64,000 bases of DNA, taken from NCBI GenBank assembly GCA_000831005.1, contig CP007152.1:3162001-3226000 (forward strand). Reading direction: 5' to 3'. How positions within the stretch are numbered: position 1 is the stretch's first letter; every line of letters begins with the position of its first letter. Made by a program: the position numbers and the translations under genes. Source of the DNA: Marinobacter salarius. Its GTDB lineage: Bacteria; Pseudomonadota; Gammaproteobacteria; Pseudomonadales; Oleiphilaceae. The notes beneath the pieces are model-generated. The model did no database searches. It was not told the origin of the DNA and was given only the letters and a program-made list of their open reading frames with translations. Below are positions 20,337 through 29,806 of the stretch, piece by piece.

Positions 20337-20509
20337 GTGCGCTAACTCCCTGTGAACGACGGAATTCTACACTAATGGTTAAAAGGCTGGAGAGAAACTA
20401 TGAATTGCGGACGTCTACAACAAAAACAAAAGCAGACAGTGCGAAAACCACAGAGGTTGAGATAGACTTACTTCCATAGACCACCCCTGCGAGTTCGAAG
20501 GAGCTGAAC

Positions 20510-21243
20510 ATGTACACTTGGTGCGATCTGACCAAACAACTGCCTTTCGCCATCAACATCGACGAATTGCGGCGGGAGCTTGATCAGCTGAAGGATGACA
20601 GCTGGCTGGAGCACTATGATGTAACCCTCTCACGAGGCTGGAAATCCATACCACTAGTTTCTAAAAACGGGGAAGCAAGTGGACCAGAGTCACAACGTGC
20701 CGCTCCATATGAGGAGATGAAACGGACTGAGATTTGCGCTGACCTCCCGGCATTCTCTTCGCTTCTGGATTCTTTTCATTGCCCTCAAGGCGCATCCGTA
20801 TTACCCGACTGGATCCTGGTTCGGGCATTGATAAACACAGAGATGTCGGACACGAGGTTGCCAACCTCGCCTTTCGGAAAGTTCGCCTTCATATTCCAAT
20901 TGAGACAAATGCTGGAGTTTATTTCTGGGTCGACGGCGAGAAAATAAAAATGGACATCGGCCGACTCTACTACGTGAATTTTTCTAAACTTCATTACGTG
21001 ATGAACGAAGGAGACTCTCCGCGATATCATCTGGTAATGGACCTCGGGGTGAATGAATGGTTAATGCGATTCTTCCCTAAACCAACGTTTTCCGAAAATA
21101 CCAAAATGACGATAGATCGCTTTATACTGCCTGGTTTTTGGTATCTACGTCGAAAGAAAGTATTCTGGACAACAAAGTTTTGGGAGCATTACAATGGATC
21201 GTGGATCCAAAAAGCACGTCATCGATATTTTCCTAAAACCTGA
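20510..21243 (+). CDS. Aspartyl/asparaginyl beta-hydroxylase-like 2-oxoglutarate oxygenase (frameshifted as sequenced)
   Basis: Two adjoining frames make one protein of about 244 residues if one T is restored in the TTTT run near 20776. The second part contains the iron-binding HxD (DKHRDVGHE) and the distal His with its Arg (LHYVMNEGDSPRYHLVMD), the standard pattern of the Asp/Asn hydroxylase (LpxO-like) family. Such enzymes hydroxylate protein side chains or lipid acyl chains using Fe(II) and 2-oxoglutarate. AAGGAG precedes the ATG. It is followed by the polymerase gene 26 bases later on the same strand. The target in this locus is unknown; modification of a polymer substituent or of a secreted protein is inference. 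Confidence 0.75.
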
Positions 21244-21269
21244 TCGGCTCCTATTAAACTGGCGGCATT

Positions 21270-22589
21270 ATGAAGGAACAGGTTAGGTCCAAATCCATGC
21301 TTGGGCACTCATTTAACAAAAATAACTCATTGTTGGCGACACCAAAGTCAAATGAGAAAAAACTCTTTGTCTATCTAACCTGCTTATTTATTATCACTTG
21401 GTATCTACAACTAGGGCTAAGAGTCGGTATATTGGGCGCTGTTCGATTTGAGTTTTTACTCGGCGCCTTTCTGAGCCTTTCTGCTATAGTTAAATTACTT
21501 AATGATAGGAATTCTACGCCTATACAGGGCCCTATCATCTTATTTTTCGCTGTATTAGCATTCTACACCCTCTTTTCCTATGACCGTAGTCAATCTTGGG
21601 AGACCTTTTTCAATCGGGTTGTAAAATTTTCGATGCTCGCCGCCTTTCTTGCGGCCTTCATTCGCACTGAATGGGCCCTCAAGATGGTCATCGCAGCTTT
21701 CCTACTTGCGATGCTAAAAATGGGTCAGGAAGGTTTTATGGGCTGGATAACCGGCGGGATGGTGTGGGAAAATCAAGGAATACCGAGACTACATGGTGTA
21801 ACTGGGTTATACAGACACCCCAACTCCTACAGCGGCATGGCTGTAGGATGCCTACCATTTATCTATTACTTATACCCAATTTCTAATTGGTGGCAAAAAT
21901 TGTTGCTAATCGCATTACTGGTTTGTGCGCTAATCATTATTGTATTTACTGGCTCCCGAACTGGTTATGTTGCGACCATACTACTGGGCATCTATTTTTG
22001 GAGAGAAAGACTTAAAGTAAACAAGTTAAAATACCTAGTACTAGGGATTACCATCTCAATAACTGCTTATATATTACTTCCCGAAGCATATACTAATCGC
22101 CTACATTCGATAATAACTTTAGAGGAAGCCGAGGGATCATCTTCAGAAACTCGAATACAAATCCTAAAAGACTCAGTAAATGTATTTTTATCTAAACCTT
22201 GGGGGGTGGGGGTTAGTGCATTTCCAAGTGTACGCATCGAAATGTTCGGCCGATACCAAGACACGCACAACCTTTACTTAGAACTTTTGACAAATATGAG
22301 TGTCTTCGGGGTAATTTCGTTCTTTATATTCATTCGAACCATTATCAGGGAAAATAAAAATATCATTTCCCGTACCGACAAAATATTCGTCAAAGCAATT
22401 GCCCAAGCCGTAATCGCATTCATTTATGCTCGATTGTTCTTAGGACTATTCGGGATGGATACCTACGAGATATACTGGTGGTTTTCAGCTGGCCTAACAA
22501 TGGCAATGTATAGAATCACATACAGCACCCATCAGGAGAGGTTCCCGAGTAAAACCTCCAGATTCAGAAGGGCAACTCAAATTCTTTAG
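21270..22589 (+). CDS. O-antigen ligase / Wzy-type polymerase family protein
   Basis: 439 residues, about 11-12 membrane segments, with the Wzy_C hallmark loop (FTGSRTGYVATILLG) and a large periplasmic loop with RLHSIITLEEAEGSSSETR and DTHNLYLELLTNMSVFG. These proteins polymerise or ligate undecaprenyl-linked sugars on the periplasmic face. With the flippase at 5846 and Wzz/Wza at 36-38.6 kb, polymerase is the more likely role. The gene is visibly AT-rich compared with the flanking core genes, a sign of separate ancestry. The first ~28 residues before the first membrane segment are poorly conserved, so the start could be slightly downstream. Confidence 0.85.
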   Translation: MKEQVRSKSMLGHSFNKNNSLLATPKSNEKKLFVYLTCLFIITWYLQLGLRVGILGAVRFEFLLGAFLSLSAIVKLLNDRNSTPIQGPIILFFAVLAFYTLFSYDRSQSWETFFNRVVKFSMLAAFLAAFIRTEWALKMVIAAFLLAMLKMGQEGFMGWITGGMVWENQGIPRLHGVTGLYRHPNSYSGMAVGCLPFIYYLYPISNWWQKLLLIALLVCALIIIVFTGSRTGYVATILLGIYFWRERLKVNKLKYLVLGITISITAYILLPEAYTNRLHSIITLEEAEGSSSETRIQILKDSVNVFLSKPWGVGVSAFPSVRIEMFGRYQDTHNLYLELLTNMSVFGVISFFIFIRTIIRENKNIISRTDKIFVKAIAQAVIAFIYARLFLGLFGMDTYEIYWWFSAGLTMAMYRITYSTHQERFPSKTSRFRRATQIL

Positions 22590-22650
22590 AAATCCAAAAA
22601 AACGATGGGTATCTATCTATAAAACAGGTGGGTACTTATTGCAAAAGATA

Positions 22651-23229
22651 CTACACCCATCTCCGGAAATCGCATACTTTGCTTCTAAAAAAGGTTCTCT
22701 GAAACCCTAAAAAAAGAAGCCCCGAAATCAACATCATAATCGAGGATCCTTCGGTAACCTGCGAAACCTTAAATATCTGACCAGATAAACCAAGAGTCTC
22801 GCCGGTACTCAACGTTGCGAATTCGTTCACAAAAAAGGATTGATCCAAAAAACTCAGTGGTTCGTTTGCCATTTCATTATTCACTAGATGAAGTTTCCAC
22901 TCTGGGAACGGCTGAAACGTAATCACTTCTCCAAGAGACTGCACCGACGGTGACCAGTCGAACCAACGGGTAGGACCACCCTCCGGCTCCTCCGACCACA
23001 CACCGATCTGATTGTTAGCAGAGTCAGTCGGAGTCCAACTCCGCCCCCAAAGGTCAACGCTCAACGATACCCATTCCCAACGCTCCACATCAACACGAAA
23101 ATTAACCGTAACGCTGCTACTTTCGCCATTGGAAAGGCGCTCCGCATGCCCCTGAATCTGATAGTCGATCAAATCGGGGTAGGCCGAAAATGAAGCTAAC
23201 CAGAACGTGAAGGCGAGCATCCATCTCAT
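22651..23229 (-). CDS. Small secreted protein with a PEP-CTERM-like tail (TEG variant)
   Basis: 192 residues. A signal peptide (LAFTFWLASFSAYP) precedes a beta-rich domain of unknown family. The C-terminus has a Thr-Glu-Gly-Ser motif, a 16-18 residue hydrophobic stretch (IMMLISGLLFLGF) and a basic end (QRTFFRSK): the three-part design of an exosortase signal with the usual PEP changed to TEG. GGAG precedes the ATG. It follows the secreted protein at 23273-24367 by 43 bases on the same strand. Either a degenerate PEP-CTERM substrate or simply a membrane-anchored exported protein. Confidence 0.55.
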   Translation of the reverse strand: MRWMLAFTFWLASFSAYPDLIDYQIQGHAERLSNGESSSVTVNFRVDVERWEWVSLSVDLWGRSWTPTDSANNQIGVWSEEPEGGPTRWFDWSPSVQSLGEVITFQPFPEWKLHLVNNEMANEPLSFLDQSFFVNEFATLSTGETLGLSGQIFKVSQVTEGSSIMMLISGLLFLGFQRTFFRSKVCDFRRWV

Positions 23230-23272
23230 TGTATCAAACTCCTTTTTTTCGCTGCAGTGGTTATGACTTCCG

Positions 23273-24367
23273 TTACTTTATTTCCAATACGCGAATCTTG
23301 GATGGGCATTTTGTACATACTATTGGGACAGGATCAGAAGCTCGCCCAGAGGCGTCTACGATACTAATGAAAGAGCCTTCTAAACCCTCAACAATGCTGG
23401 AATCGAGAATAATTTCAGAGCTAGACCAAGACTTCGCAGGGACAACAATCAACCTCGTCGTATCAGCATCATCCATACCGTCCCGAATTTCTATCCGGGC
23501 CAAATAATTCTCGCCAATCGCAACATAGGTATTGTCATACAGCCCGTTGAAGTCGCTGTTGTCTCCGTTGCCCCACCACCCTGGAAAATTTACCCGGTTA
23601 AGAAATAGTTCATCAGCGGACAGTTTATTTCTATCGCTCACGCTCCTTTCCGAACGTACATCCCTATCACTGACACTACGCCAATAATAGCTCACCTCAC
23701 TGGAGCTACTGAGATCAATACCAATTGATAAGTTGTTAAAATCATTCCATGACCACCATCCGCCTCCGCCATCTAGCCAAGTGATATTTCCATCATTGCC
23801 GCCCAATGTGAAATTGCCACCGCCAACATGCGTAGGCAGCGTTAGGTCAAGATCTGAGGGGTCGCTGTAAGCTCCGTCAGCAGCTAAGGCCCAACTGAAT
23901 TTCCAGCTACTAACACTCGGAAAGTCTTGGGTTGAAGACGCACCGGCAAACGTCGTGCCCTTAGGCACCTTTACTGAAAATGCGATAAAGACCTTTTCAC
24001 TATTTTTGAATCTAGCCTCAAGTTGCGATATTCGATTCATTGAACTGAGTGATTGCTTACGATCCCGCGCTGTCATGGCCAAATTACCGTTGCCTTCATC
24101 TACATATCTTGCAATACCATTGTACCAACCCGTACCACCCCACTCGCCTACCGTAGCGGAATCATAAACGACGGGCTCTCCACCACGACCTGCCTCAAAA
24201 TTATCAAAGATGACAACGTCTGGACCAGAACCAAAACCAGTACCAGATACCCTGACTTCACCTGAGTCAGCCAAAAGCTCTACGGAGCCTATGCTGGGCG
24301 CCGCAGCAACTGCCCCACCAGTCAAAGCCAAAACAGGTAAAAAATACAGAGCGCGATTCGGGAGCAT
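23273..24367 (-). CDS. Exported protein of unknown function, possible carbohydrate-active fold
   Basis: 364 residues from the ATG at 24367, which has GGTGAT upstream; a TTG 21 bases earlier is less likely. Signal peptide ends near AVAAAPSIG. The first 60 mature residues resemble an IPT/TIG-type immunoglobulin fold (VRVSGTGFGSGPDVVIFDNF). The rest is rich in Trp, Asn and Gly, with a jelly-roll look (WWSWNDFNNLSIGIDLSSS), a pattern found in lectins and polysaccharide lyases, but I recognise no catalytic motif. No PEP-CTERM tail; the C-terminus has a CTKC pair. Position at the end of the exopolysaccharide operon suggests interaction with the polymer. No function assigned. Confidence 0.55.
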   Translation of the reverse strand: MLPNRALYFLPVLALTGGAVAAAPSIGSVELLADSGEVRVSGTGFGSGPDVVIFDNFEAGRGGEPVVYDSATVGEWGGTGWYNGIARYVDEGNGNLAMTARDRKQSLSSMNRISQLEARFKNSEKVFIAFSVKVPKGTTFAGASSTQDFPSVSSWKFSWALAADGAYSDPSDLDLTLPTHVGGGNFTLGGNDGNITWLDGGGGWWSWNDFNNLSIGIDLSSSSEVSYYWRSVSDRDVRSERSVSDRNKLSADELFLNRVNFPGWWGNGDNSDFNGLYDNTYVAIGENYLARIEIRDGMDDADTTRLIVVPAKSWSSSEIILDSSIVEGLEGSFISIVDASGRASDPVPIVCTKCPSKIRVLEIK

Positions 24368-24539
24368 CTTATCACCATTGTTTGTCAATTTTGTGCCTAC
24401 CGGCCAATAGTAGCACTGCAGTATCAGCTTTAGTAATAATTAAAGGTACTAAAAAAATTTTCGTTATTATACTGACTCTGAAAAATTACAAAATTAAATA
24501 TTTTTATTGAAAAGTTAAGAGTCAGCGCACAAAACTTGG
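24368..24539. other. AT-rich intergenic region
   Basis: 172 bases between the GT2 gene at 24540 and the secreted-protein gene, very AT-rich at 24425-24520. It probably carries the promoter of the two secreted-protein genes. I see no convincing sigma-54 motif: the nearest, on the minus strand near 24388, lacks the GC of the -12 element. No terminator-like hairpin was found by eye. Confidence 0.4.
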
Positions 24540-25472
24540 TTAGATAGACACTTCCCGTTTAAAAATTCTTTTCCGAATCATATAAAATAGACTTGGGTTG
24601 TAACGCTCTATCTCTTTAAGTTTAAGATAAGTGCTTTCAGAGATACATTTCCTATCTTTTCTTACTTCGCTTAGTTTCCTGACAGAGTCATATATAGCTT
24701 TAAAATAAACCTTCATATATCCATCTCTTAGGCTATAGATAAACATTGCCATGAGATGCAATGGAACTTTTCGAAAAAAGAGTACTAAGGTGTAACGACG
24801 AACCCCCAACCACACCATATTTCTTGTGTCGTAATAATATCGTCTCCAGTTAGGCCGCCCACCCATAGAATGAGCATGCCGTACGGTAATATCAGGACAG
24901 TAAATAACATCCCAGCCCGCATCCATTAATGCAAGTGCTACGTCAGGGCCTTCATGGCTAATAAAAAAATACGCCGGATACATTCCGGTGTCCAAAAAAG
25001 GTTGCCGACGATATGCGACGGCCCCTTCGCTAATCTCGTACGTATTAAACTCCTTACTACCCCATTCATTTAGATGGCGACGGTGGCACCAATTAATTTG
25101 CTTTTCCGTCAAATCATCGATAACCCGAAAGTTTATCGCTGCCACCGATTCTTTTTCTCGGAATTGCTCTCTAATCAGTTGAACATCATGCGCTGTCAAG
25201 CCAAATACATCGTCGTCCAACGTAATTACAATTTCTCCAGTTGCATGTTGAACGCCAGTATTTCTCGCGGCCACGCCCACATTTCTATCCATTTCTATTA
25301 TTTTTATACGGTCTCTAAACTCAACCAACACAGATCGGACCGGAGTTTCCGAGTTATTATCAACTACAACAACCTCTACTTCAGGATTAAGCTCATACAA
25401 CAACTCCGAAATATTTCGCCTTATTTCATCCGGTCGATTATAAGAAATAATAACTACACTTACAGCAAGCAC
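24540..25472 (-). CDS. Family 2 glycosyltransferase (rhamnosyltransferase-like)
   Basis: 310 residues with SVVIISYNRPDEI, VVDNNSETP, NVGVAARNTGV and a DDD metal site (VITLDDDVFG), followed by HEGPDVALALMDAGWDVIYCPD. This arrangement is typical of GT2 enzymes of the WcaA/rhamnosyltransferase group. The coding sequence is AT-rich. It starts 8 bases after the end of the deacetylase gene and is the last glycosyltransferase of the long minus-strand operon. Sugar specificity is not predictable. Confidence 0.8.
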   Translation of the reverse strand: MLAVSVVIISYNRPDEIRRNISELLYELNPEVEVVVVDNNSETPVRSVLVEFRDRIKIIEMDRNVGVAARNTGVQHATGEIVITLDDDVFGLTAHDVQLIREQFREKESVAAINFRVIDDLTEKQINWCHRRHLNEWGSKEFNTYEISEGAVAYRRQPFLDTGMYPAYFFISHEGPDVALALMDAGWDVIYCPDITVRHAHSMGGRPNWRRYYYDTRNMVWLGVRRYTLVLFFRKVPLHLMAMFIYSLRDGYMKVYFKAIYDSVRKLSEVRKDRKCISESTYLKLKEIERYNPSLFYMIRKRIFKREVSI

Positions 25473-25480
25473 GACGCCTC

Positions 25481-26419
25481 CTATTCTAAACGCATCGATA
25501 AATACTTTACACCAAATACTGTTTTGAAAAAGTCTTCCATTGAGGCGCCAGCATTATATCTTGAAATCTCAAATAAATCTGCTAACGGCGATAGGGTGGG
25601 GTACGCGGTAACACCCCAGCTATAACCTAATTCGATAAGGGCATTTTTCACACGAAAATCAAAATCTGACTTCATCCCATTTGGATAACAAAAGCCTTCA
25701 ACTTTACAACCCAAATTCGTCTGAATCATTTCTTTCGATTTTTTTAACTCGTTAATAATTTCTTGATCAGTTAACTTCGTAAGTATCGGGTGGCTATAGG
25801 AGTGGCTTTCAACTGTTAGCCCAAGGGCCTGCATTTCCTTGACCTGCTGCCAACTTAGGGAGCGAAACCGATCTGGCGCTTCATTGGGGATATCTAGGTC
25901 AATGTTTCTATACAGCTGACATATGACTTCGTTTCTCTCCTCTGGGGGCAATGTCAGGCAAAAGTCGGCAATATAGTTCCAACACTCATCATCACTAAGA
26001 TTTTTGTCCAGCGTGCCGCTTGCCCCAGGAAAACTAACAGACTGATTACCTCTATTTTCGACAGCATACATTATCTGATCTGGCCATAGCCAAAGATCAC
26101 CGTTAATGAAGCCTGTCGTTGCAAAAAGTACCGCTGGCACCCTCTCTTCCTGAAGTATGGGAAAAGCATAGTCGGCAAAATCATGATAACCATCATCAAA
26201 GGTCACCACGACCGCATCTTTTATAGGGTTACCCTCAATACAGGACGAAATCAGATCAGGGATCGTAGTTGGATTAAACGTCTTTTTTATTGTTTGTATT
26301 TGTTTTCTGAAAATATCAACGGGTAAATTTTTACCGCCGCTCGAACCAGATATGCGATGATACATTAAAATACGTGGATGAGCTCTGGCTATGTGTTTAG
26401 TAACACTAAAAAGCCACAT
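25481..26419 (-). CDS. Polysaccharide deacetylase (NodB/CE4 family)
   Basis: 312 residues. CE4 motifs: TFDDGYHDF (metal-binding Asp pair), SHSYSHPIL (the two metal His residues) and FCYPNGMKSDFD. These enzymes remove N-acetyl (sometimes O-acetyl) groups from sugars. ILMYHRISG at the start is the common N-terminal block of the PgaB/ChbG-like branch. No clear signal peptide, so it may act on a cytoplasmic lipid-linked intermediate or be anchored by its N-terminus. AT-rich, like its neighbours 24540-25472 and 30942-32077. A second deacetylase, of a different family, is at 33269-34174. Confidence 0.85.
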   Translation of the reverse strand: MWLFSVTKHIARAHPRILMYHRISGSSGGKNLPVDIFRKQIQTIKKTFNPTTIPDLISSCIEGNPIKDAVVVTFDDGYHDFADYAFPILQEERVPAVLFATTGFINGDLWLWPDQIMYAVENRGNQSVSFPGASGTLDKNLSDDECWNYIADFCLTLPPEERNEVICQLYRNIDLDIPNEAPDRFRSLSWQQVKEMQALGLTVESHSYSHPILTKLTDQEIINELKKSKEMIQTNLGCKVEGFCYPNGMKSDFDFRVKNALIELGYSWGVTAYPTLSPLADLFEISRYNAGASMEDFFKTVFGVKYLSMRLE

Positions 26420-26472
26420 GGCTTACCAATATTAAATAAAATATTCTTAAAGCTCATAACCCACCAAAAGCC

Positions 26473-27360
26473 TTAGACGCGTCTTAGTAGAACCTTTAAC
26501 AAATATCTCCAAGCCACAAAATAGCCAAAATCACACTTAATACCACGAGTTATATCAAGTATTGGCTCCCTTAATGTCTTTTCGTGGCATGCGATTGTAT
26601 AGCCGCGGCTTACGTACATATCAGCCCAGGCGCGAGAAATTAGATAATCTGGCACTTTCTTTGGGTTATCCTTTATGAATTTTTCGAGTATTACAAAGGC
26701 ATTATCATATCTACCTCTATAATTACTCGACATCTGGCCAGGCCAGACACGGTATACGTAGGTTTTCTCGGGCGTATACTGAAATGACCAATCTACGGAA
26801 TATCGCAACCAAAGATCCCAATCGATCCCCATTGGAAGGTTTTCATCGAAGTATCCGTTTCTTTCCAGGCATTCCCTGCGAATTACCGCCGTGCCGAACG
26901 GGACGAAATTCTTTATGATCAATTGGTTAGTTACCTTGCCACTATAACGCTCATAAGGCTGAGGTTTGTCAACTGTTTTGCCGTTTTGGTCGATGTACGA
27001 GACTTCGCTGTAGACCACCCCGGTGTTCTGGTCCTCGAACAAGGGCATCTGTACGTTTAGCTTTTCCGGGTGCCAGACGTCATCGGCATCGCAGAATGCA
27101 ATGAAATCGCCGTTTGCCTCCTTGAGGCCACGATTCTTTGCTTTGGGCTGACCGCGATTTTCCGTGGGTAGGTACCTCACTCGGCCATTGCCCTCAAACC
27201 GCTTCATTTGTTCTGGCGTATCGTCCGTTGAGCCGTCGTCTACTACGATCACTTCCAGATTTTCCCAGCTTTGAGCCAATACGGAGTCAATAGCCTCTGG
27301 AAGGTACTGGCCCATGTTGTATGTCGCTATAACAACGCTTACCAGAGGCTGATCATTCAT
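26473..27360 (-). CDS. Family 2 glycosyltransferase
   Basis: 295 residues from the ATG at 27360, which follows the stop of the CapK-like gene by two bases. GT-A blocks VSVVIATYNMGQYL, VVDDGSTDDT, NRGQPKAKNRGL and FCDADDVWHPEKL, then GIDWDLWLRYS. It adds a sugar to the growing repeat unit; donor unknown. Part of the tightly packed minus-strand exopolysaccharide operon. Confidence 0.85.
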   Translation of the reverse strand: MNDQPLVSVVIATYNMGQYLPEAIDSVLAQSWENLEVIVVDDGSTDDTPEQMKRFEGNGRVRYLPTENRGQPKAKNRGLKEANGDFIAFCDADDVWHPEKLNVQMPLFEDQNTGVVYSEVSYIDQNGKTVDKPQPYERYSGKVTNQLIIKNFVPFGTAVIRRECLERNGYFDENLPMGIDWDLWLRYSVDWSFQYTPEKTYVYRVWPGQMSSNYRGRYDNAFVILEKFIKDNPKKVPDYLISRAWADMYVSRGYTIACHEKTLREPILDITRGIKCDFGYFVAWRYLLKVLLRRV

Positions 27361-27362
27361 TC

Positions 27363-28703
27363 TTATACCTTGCATATTGAGAACCGGTACTTACCAGACG
27401 CTTCCTGAGGGATATTTGAGACATCTTTGATCTCGAGTTCTACGCTGTCGTCAAACACTTCCCGCATAGCGCTTATAAGCCCCGTGTCTGTATGTTCATT
27501 GAAATCCTGACCTTTGACGCGATTGATGATCACGTGGCCCAGCGTATCCTGGACGAGCTGCATCTGCTCGATGCCCGGAACTTTGGTCAAGGTACGTTCC
27601 ACCAGCGATATGCCGGCTACCTGCCCGCCTGCAGGCAGTTTAAGGAAATCCGCCACCCTCCCCTCAAGGCGCTCAAGAATAGGCATCCCGCGTCCACAGC
27701 TACAGGTTTTCTCGGTATACACGCCTACATCCTCAACCCGATAACGAATGAGCGGCATGCCACGGTTATTCAGGTCCGTTACAACGATCTTACCGGGTTC
27801 GCCAGGCTTCACCGGGCGGTTATTGGCATCCAGAAATTCCACGTATACATGCGGTATATTAAGGTGCATACCCTGGTGCTGTTCGCACTCGCAGGCAATC
27901 AGTCCAACTTCCTCGCAACCATAGCGATTCGTTACACGGCAACCAAAGGCTTGCTCGATCACTCTACGCTCATGGTCGAGTAGCATCATGGATGTGGCAA
28001 CAATCCCGTCCGGCTTCAAATCCTCAATGCGATTGGATACCAGATAGTTCGCAAAGATGAAGATTGAATGGGCGTGACCAAATACGGCGCCCGGTTGCTC
28101 TCTGCGCCATCGTTCCACGAACTCTCCCATGGATTTGTCATTCAGGTCCATGGTGTCGAGATAGATTGTGCGGTCAAGGAGGTGAAGACGCAGCTTCTGT
28201 TTCAGCGTTTCCGCAACGGGAGGGTTGCCCCAAACCGAGGCCTTCTTCATTCCAAGATCCCAGCCCGCCCATCGATCAGCCATCAACTGCGCACCATTAC
28301 GGCGTTCCTGGCAGGCTTCATCGAAGTACAGGTTCAGTGAAACACCGGTGGACCCACCAGTTTTGGCCATTACCAGATCGGTCTTGCTGAACTCGTCGCT
28401 TACAAACTGGTCCAGGTTGTTGCGGATATCCTGTTTGGTGGTTACCGGAACCGCCTCGAAAGCCGCTTTCGAGTTGATGGCGCCCGGCTCAATACCTTGC
28501 TCGGTAAAAATCTTTCTGTAATGGGGGCTGTGGTTTGACGCATAAACCAGCATGTCCTGAAGTCGCTTGAACTGAAGGTCCAGCAACTTCTGGCGTGGCC
28601 ACCACTGTTGCTCTTCGAGAGTTTTCCATTCCCGAAGTCGCCCGCTACGGTCCTTCATGTCCCATAGCGGATAGAAAATATGCTTGGAGAGGGTTTGCAT
28701 CAT
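27363..28703 (-). CDS. CapK/PaaK-like AMP-binding protein
   Basis: 446 residues related to phenylacetate-CoA ligases of the CapK branch found in capsule loci. The AMP-binding P-loop is AKTGGSTGVSLNLYFD; RYGCEEVGLIACEC and LIRYRVEDVGVY are further adenylate-forming-enzyme motifs. The cysteines in ACEC and KTCSCGRGMP match a zinc-binding insert typical of this branch. It probably activates an acid to an acyl-adenylate or thioester for decoration of the polysaccharide; the acid is unknown. Overlaps the upstream GT4 gene by 4 bases, so they are translationally coupled. Confidence 0.8.
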   Translation of the reverse strand: MMQTLSKHIFYPLWDMKDRSGRLREWKTLEEQQWWPRQKLLDLQFKRLQDMLVYASNHSPHYRKIFTEQGIEPGAINSKAAFEAVPVTTKQDIRNNLDQFVSDEFSKTDLVMAKTGGSTGVSLNLYFDEACQERRNGAQLMADRWAGWDLGMKKASVWGNPPVAETLKQKLRLHLLDRTIYLDTMDLNDKSMGEFVERWRREQPGAVFGHAHSIFIFANYLVSNRIEDLKPDGIVATSMMLLDHERRVIEQAFGCRVTNRYGCEEVGLIACECEQHQGMHLNIPHVYVEFLDANNRPVKPGEPGKIVVTDLNNRGMPLIRYRVEDVGVYTEKTCSCGRGMPILERLEGRVADFLKLPAGGQVAGISLVERTLTKVPGIEQMQLVQDTLGHVIINRVKGQDFNEHTDTGLISAMREVFDDSVELEIKDVSNIPQEASGKYRFSICKV

Positions 28704-29806
28704 ATCTCGACCATCCCTGGTTCAATTTGGCGGTAAAGTTCAACGTGTTTGGCTACCATCGCTTTCATGGAGTACTTGTCAGCCAATTGTGATTGAGCGG
28801 CTTTCCCCATTTTTTCGCGCAGCTGCGGATTTTCCGCCAGTTTCCGTATTCGGTCTGCCAGAGCCTCAACATCACCAACGGGTACGAGATACCCGTTAAG
28901 GCCCTCTTCAACAACTTCCGGGTTGCCGCCGGTACGCGTGCAGACCACCGGCTTTCCACATCGCATGTACTCAATGATGGCATTGGAGAAGCCTTCTGTT
29001 TCCGAACAAAGTACGGCTATATCAAAGTCACGGATGTGGCGTTCAGGTTCGGGCTGACTCCCCAATAAATGGACGCGCTCTTCAAGCCCGAGTCGCCTTA
29101 CCTGGTCCATATAGGCGCTGGGATCACCGCCGCCGATTACGTTCAGCTTGAGATGCAAACCTTCCCTGGCCAGTAGGCCAATCGCTTCAATCAGATCTTC
29201 AATACGCTTGATCGGGCGAAGGTTCGCAACGATACCCACGACAACCTCGGCCTCTAAACGACTTGCCCCGGAGGCTGATACCTGTTCGCCAGACGACATA
29301 TCGGGGTAACCATTGTAGATCACATGGATCTTTCCGGGAGGAATCTTCTCAAATCGGGACGTGATTTCCGCTACCGCTTTGCTGTTACATACGGCCGCGT
29401 GCACGCAGCGACCCGTCAGGCGTAGCGCCTTGAGATAGGTCCCGCTGTACCAGAAGCCCATGTCTCTTCTGGAGATGAGTGTTTTAAGGCCGGCAAGGCG
29501 CATCATGGGGGGAGCGATCACGGAAGTGTCGTTGAAAAAAGCATGGACCACGGAGAACCCCTGCTTGCGCAATAACCGGGCATACCTGTACATTTTGAAC
29601 CAGCTGCCGGGGCTGGAAATACTACCCACGCCGAGATCATGTACCGGCACCGGAAACATACCGCTTCGGGTGTAATCCGTTCCGCGAAGCACAGCGAACT
29701 GTATGTCCCATCCCTGCTCCATTAATCCATTGACAAGCTTCAGTACCTGGCTTTCGGTGCCGGCGTAAGGATTATCGTATCGATCCATGATAATACTAAG
29801 CTTCAT
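28700..29806 (-). CDS. Family 4 glycosyltransferase
   Basis: 368 residues with the GT-B fold. N-terminal half: IIMDRYDNPYAGTESQVLKLVNGL. C-terminal donor-binding half: VVGIVANLRPIKRIEDLIEAI, HLLGSQPEP and the EX7E-type block CSETEGFSNAIIEYMRCGKPVV. It starts inside the last codons of the next GT4 gene (4-base overlap) and its own end overlaps the CapK-like gene by 4 bases. A retaining sugar transferase in repeat-unit assembly; specificity unknown. Confidence 0.88.
   Translation of the reverse strand: MKLSIIMDRYDNPYAGTESQVLKLVNGLMEQGWDIQFAVLRGTDYTRSGMFPVPVHDLGVGSISSPGSWFKMYRYARLLRKQGFSVVHAFFNDTSVIAPPMMRLAGLKTLISRRDMGFWYSGTYLKALRLTGRCVHAAVCNSKAVAEITSRFEKIPPGKIHVIYNGYPDMSSGEQVSASGASRLEAEVVVGIVANLRPIKRIEDLIEAIGLLAREGLHLKLNVIGGGDPSAYMDQVRRLGLEERVHLLGSQPEPERHIRDFDIAVLCSETEGFSNAIIEYMRCGKPVVCTRTGGNPEVVEEGLNGYLVPVGDVEALADRIRKLAENPQLREKMGKAAQSQLADKYSMKAMVAKHVELYRQIEPGMVEI

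Noticed and set aside
24370..24420. Possible sigma-54 promoter before the secreted-protein gene at 23273
   Set aside because: The minus strand has AGGCACAAAATTGAC, close to the pattern, but the -12 GC is replaced by AC/GA and the first T is missing.
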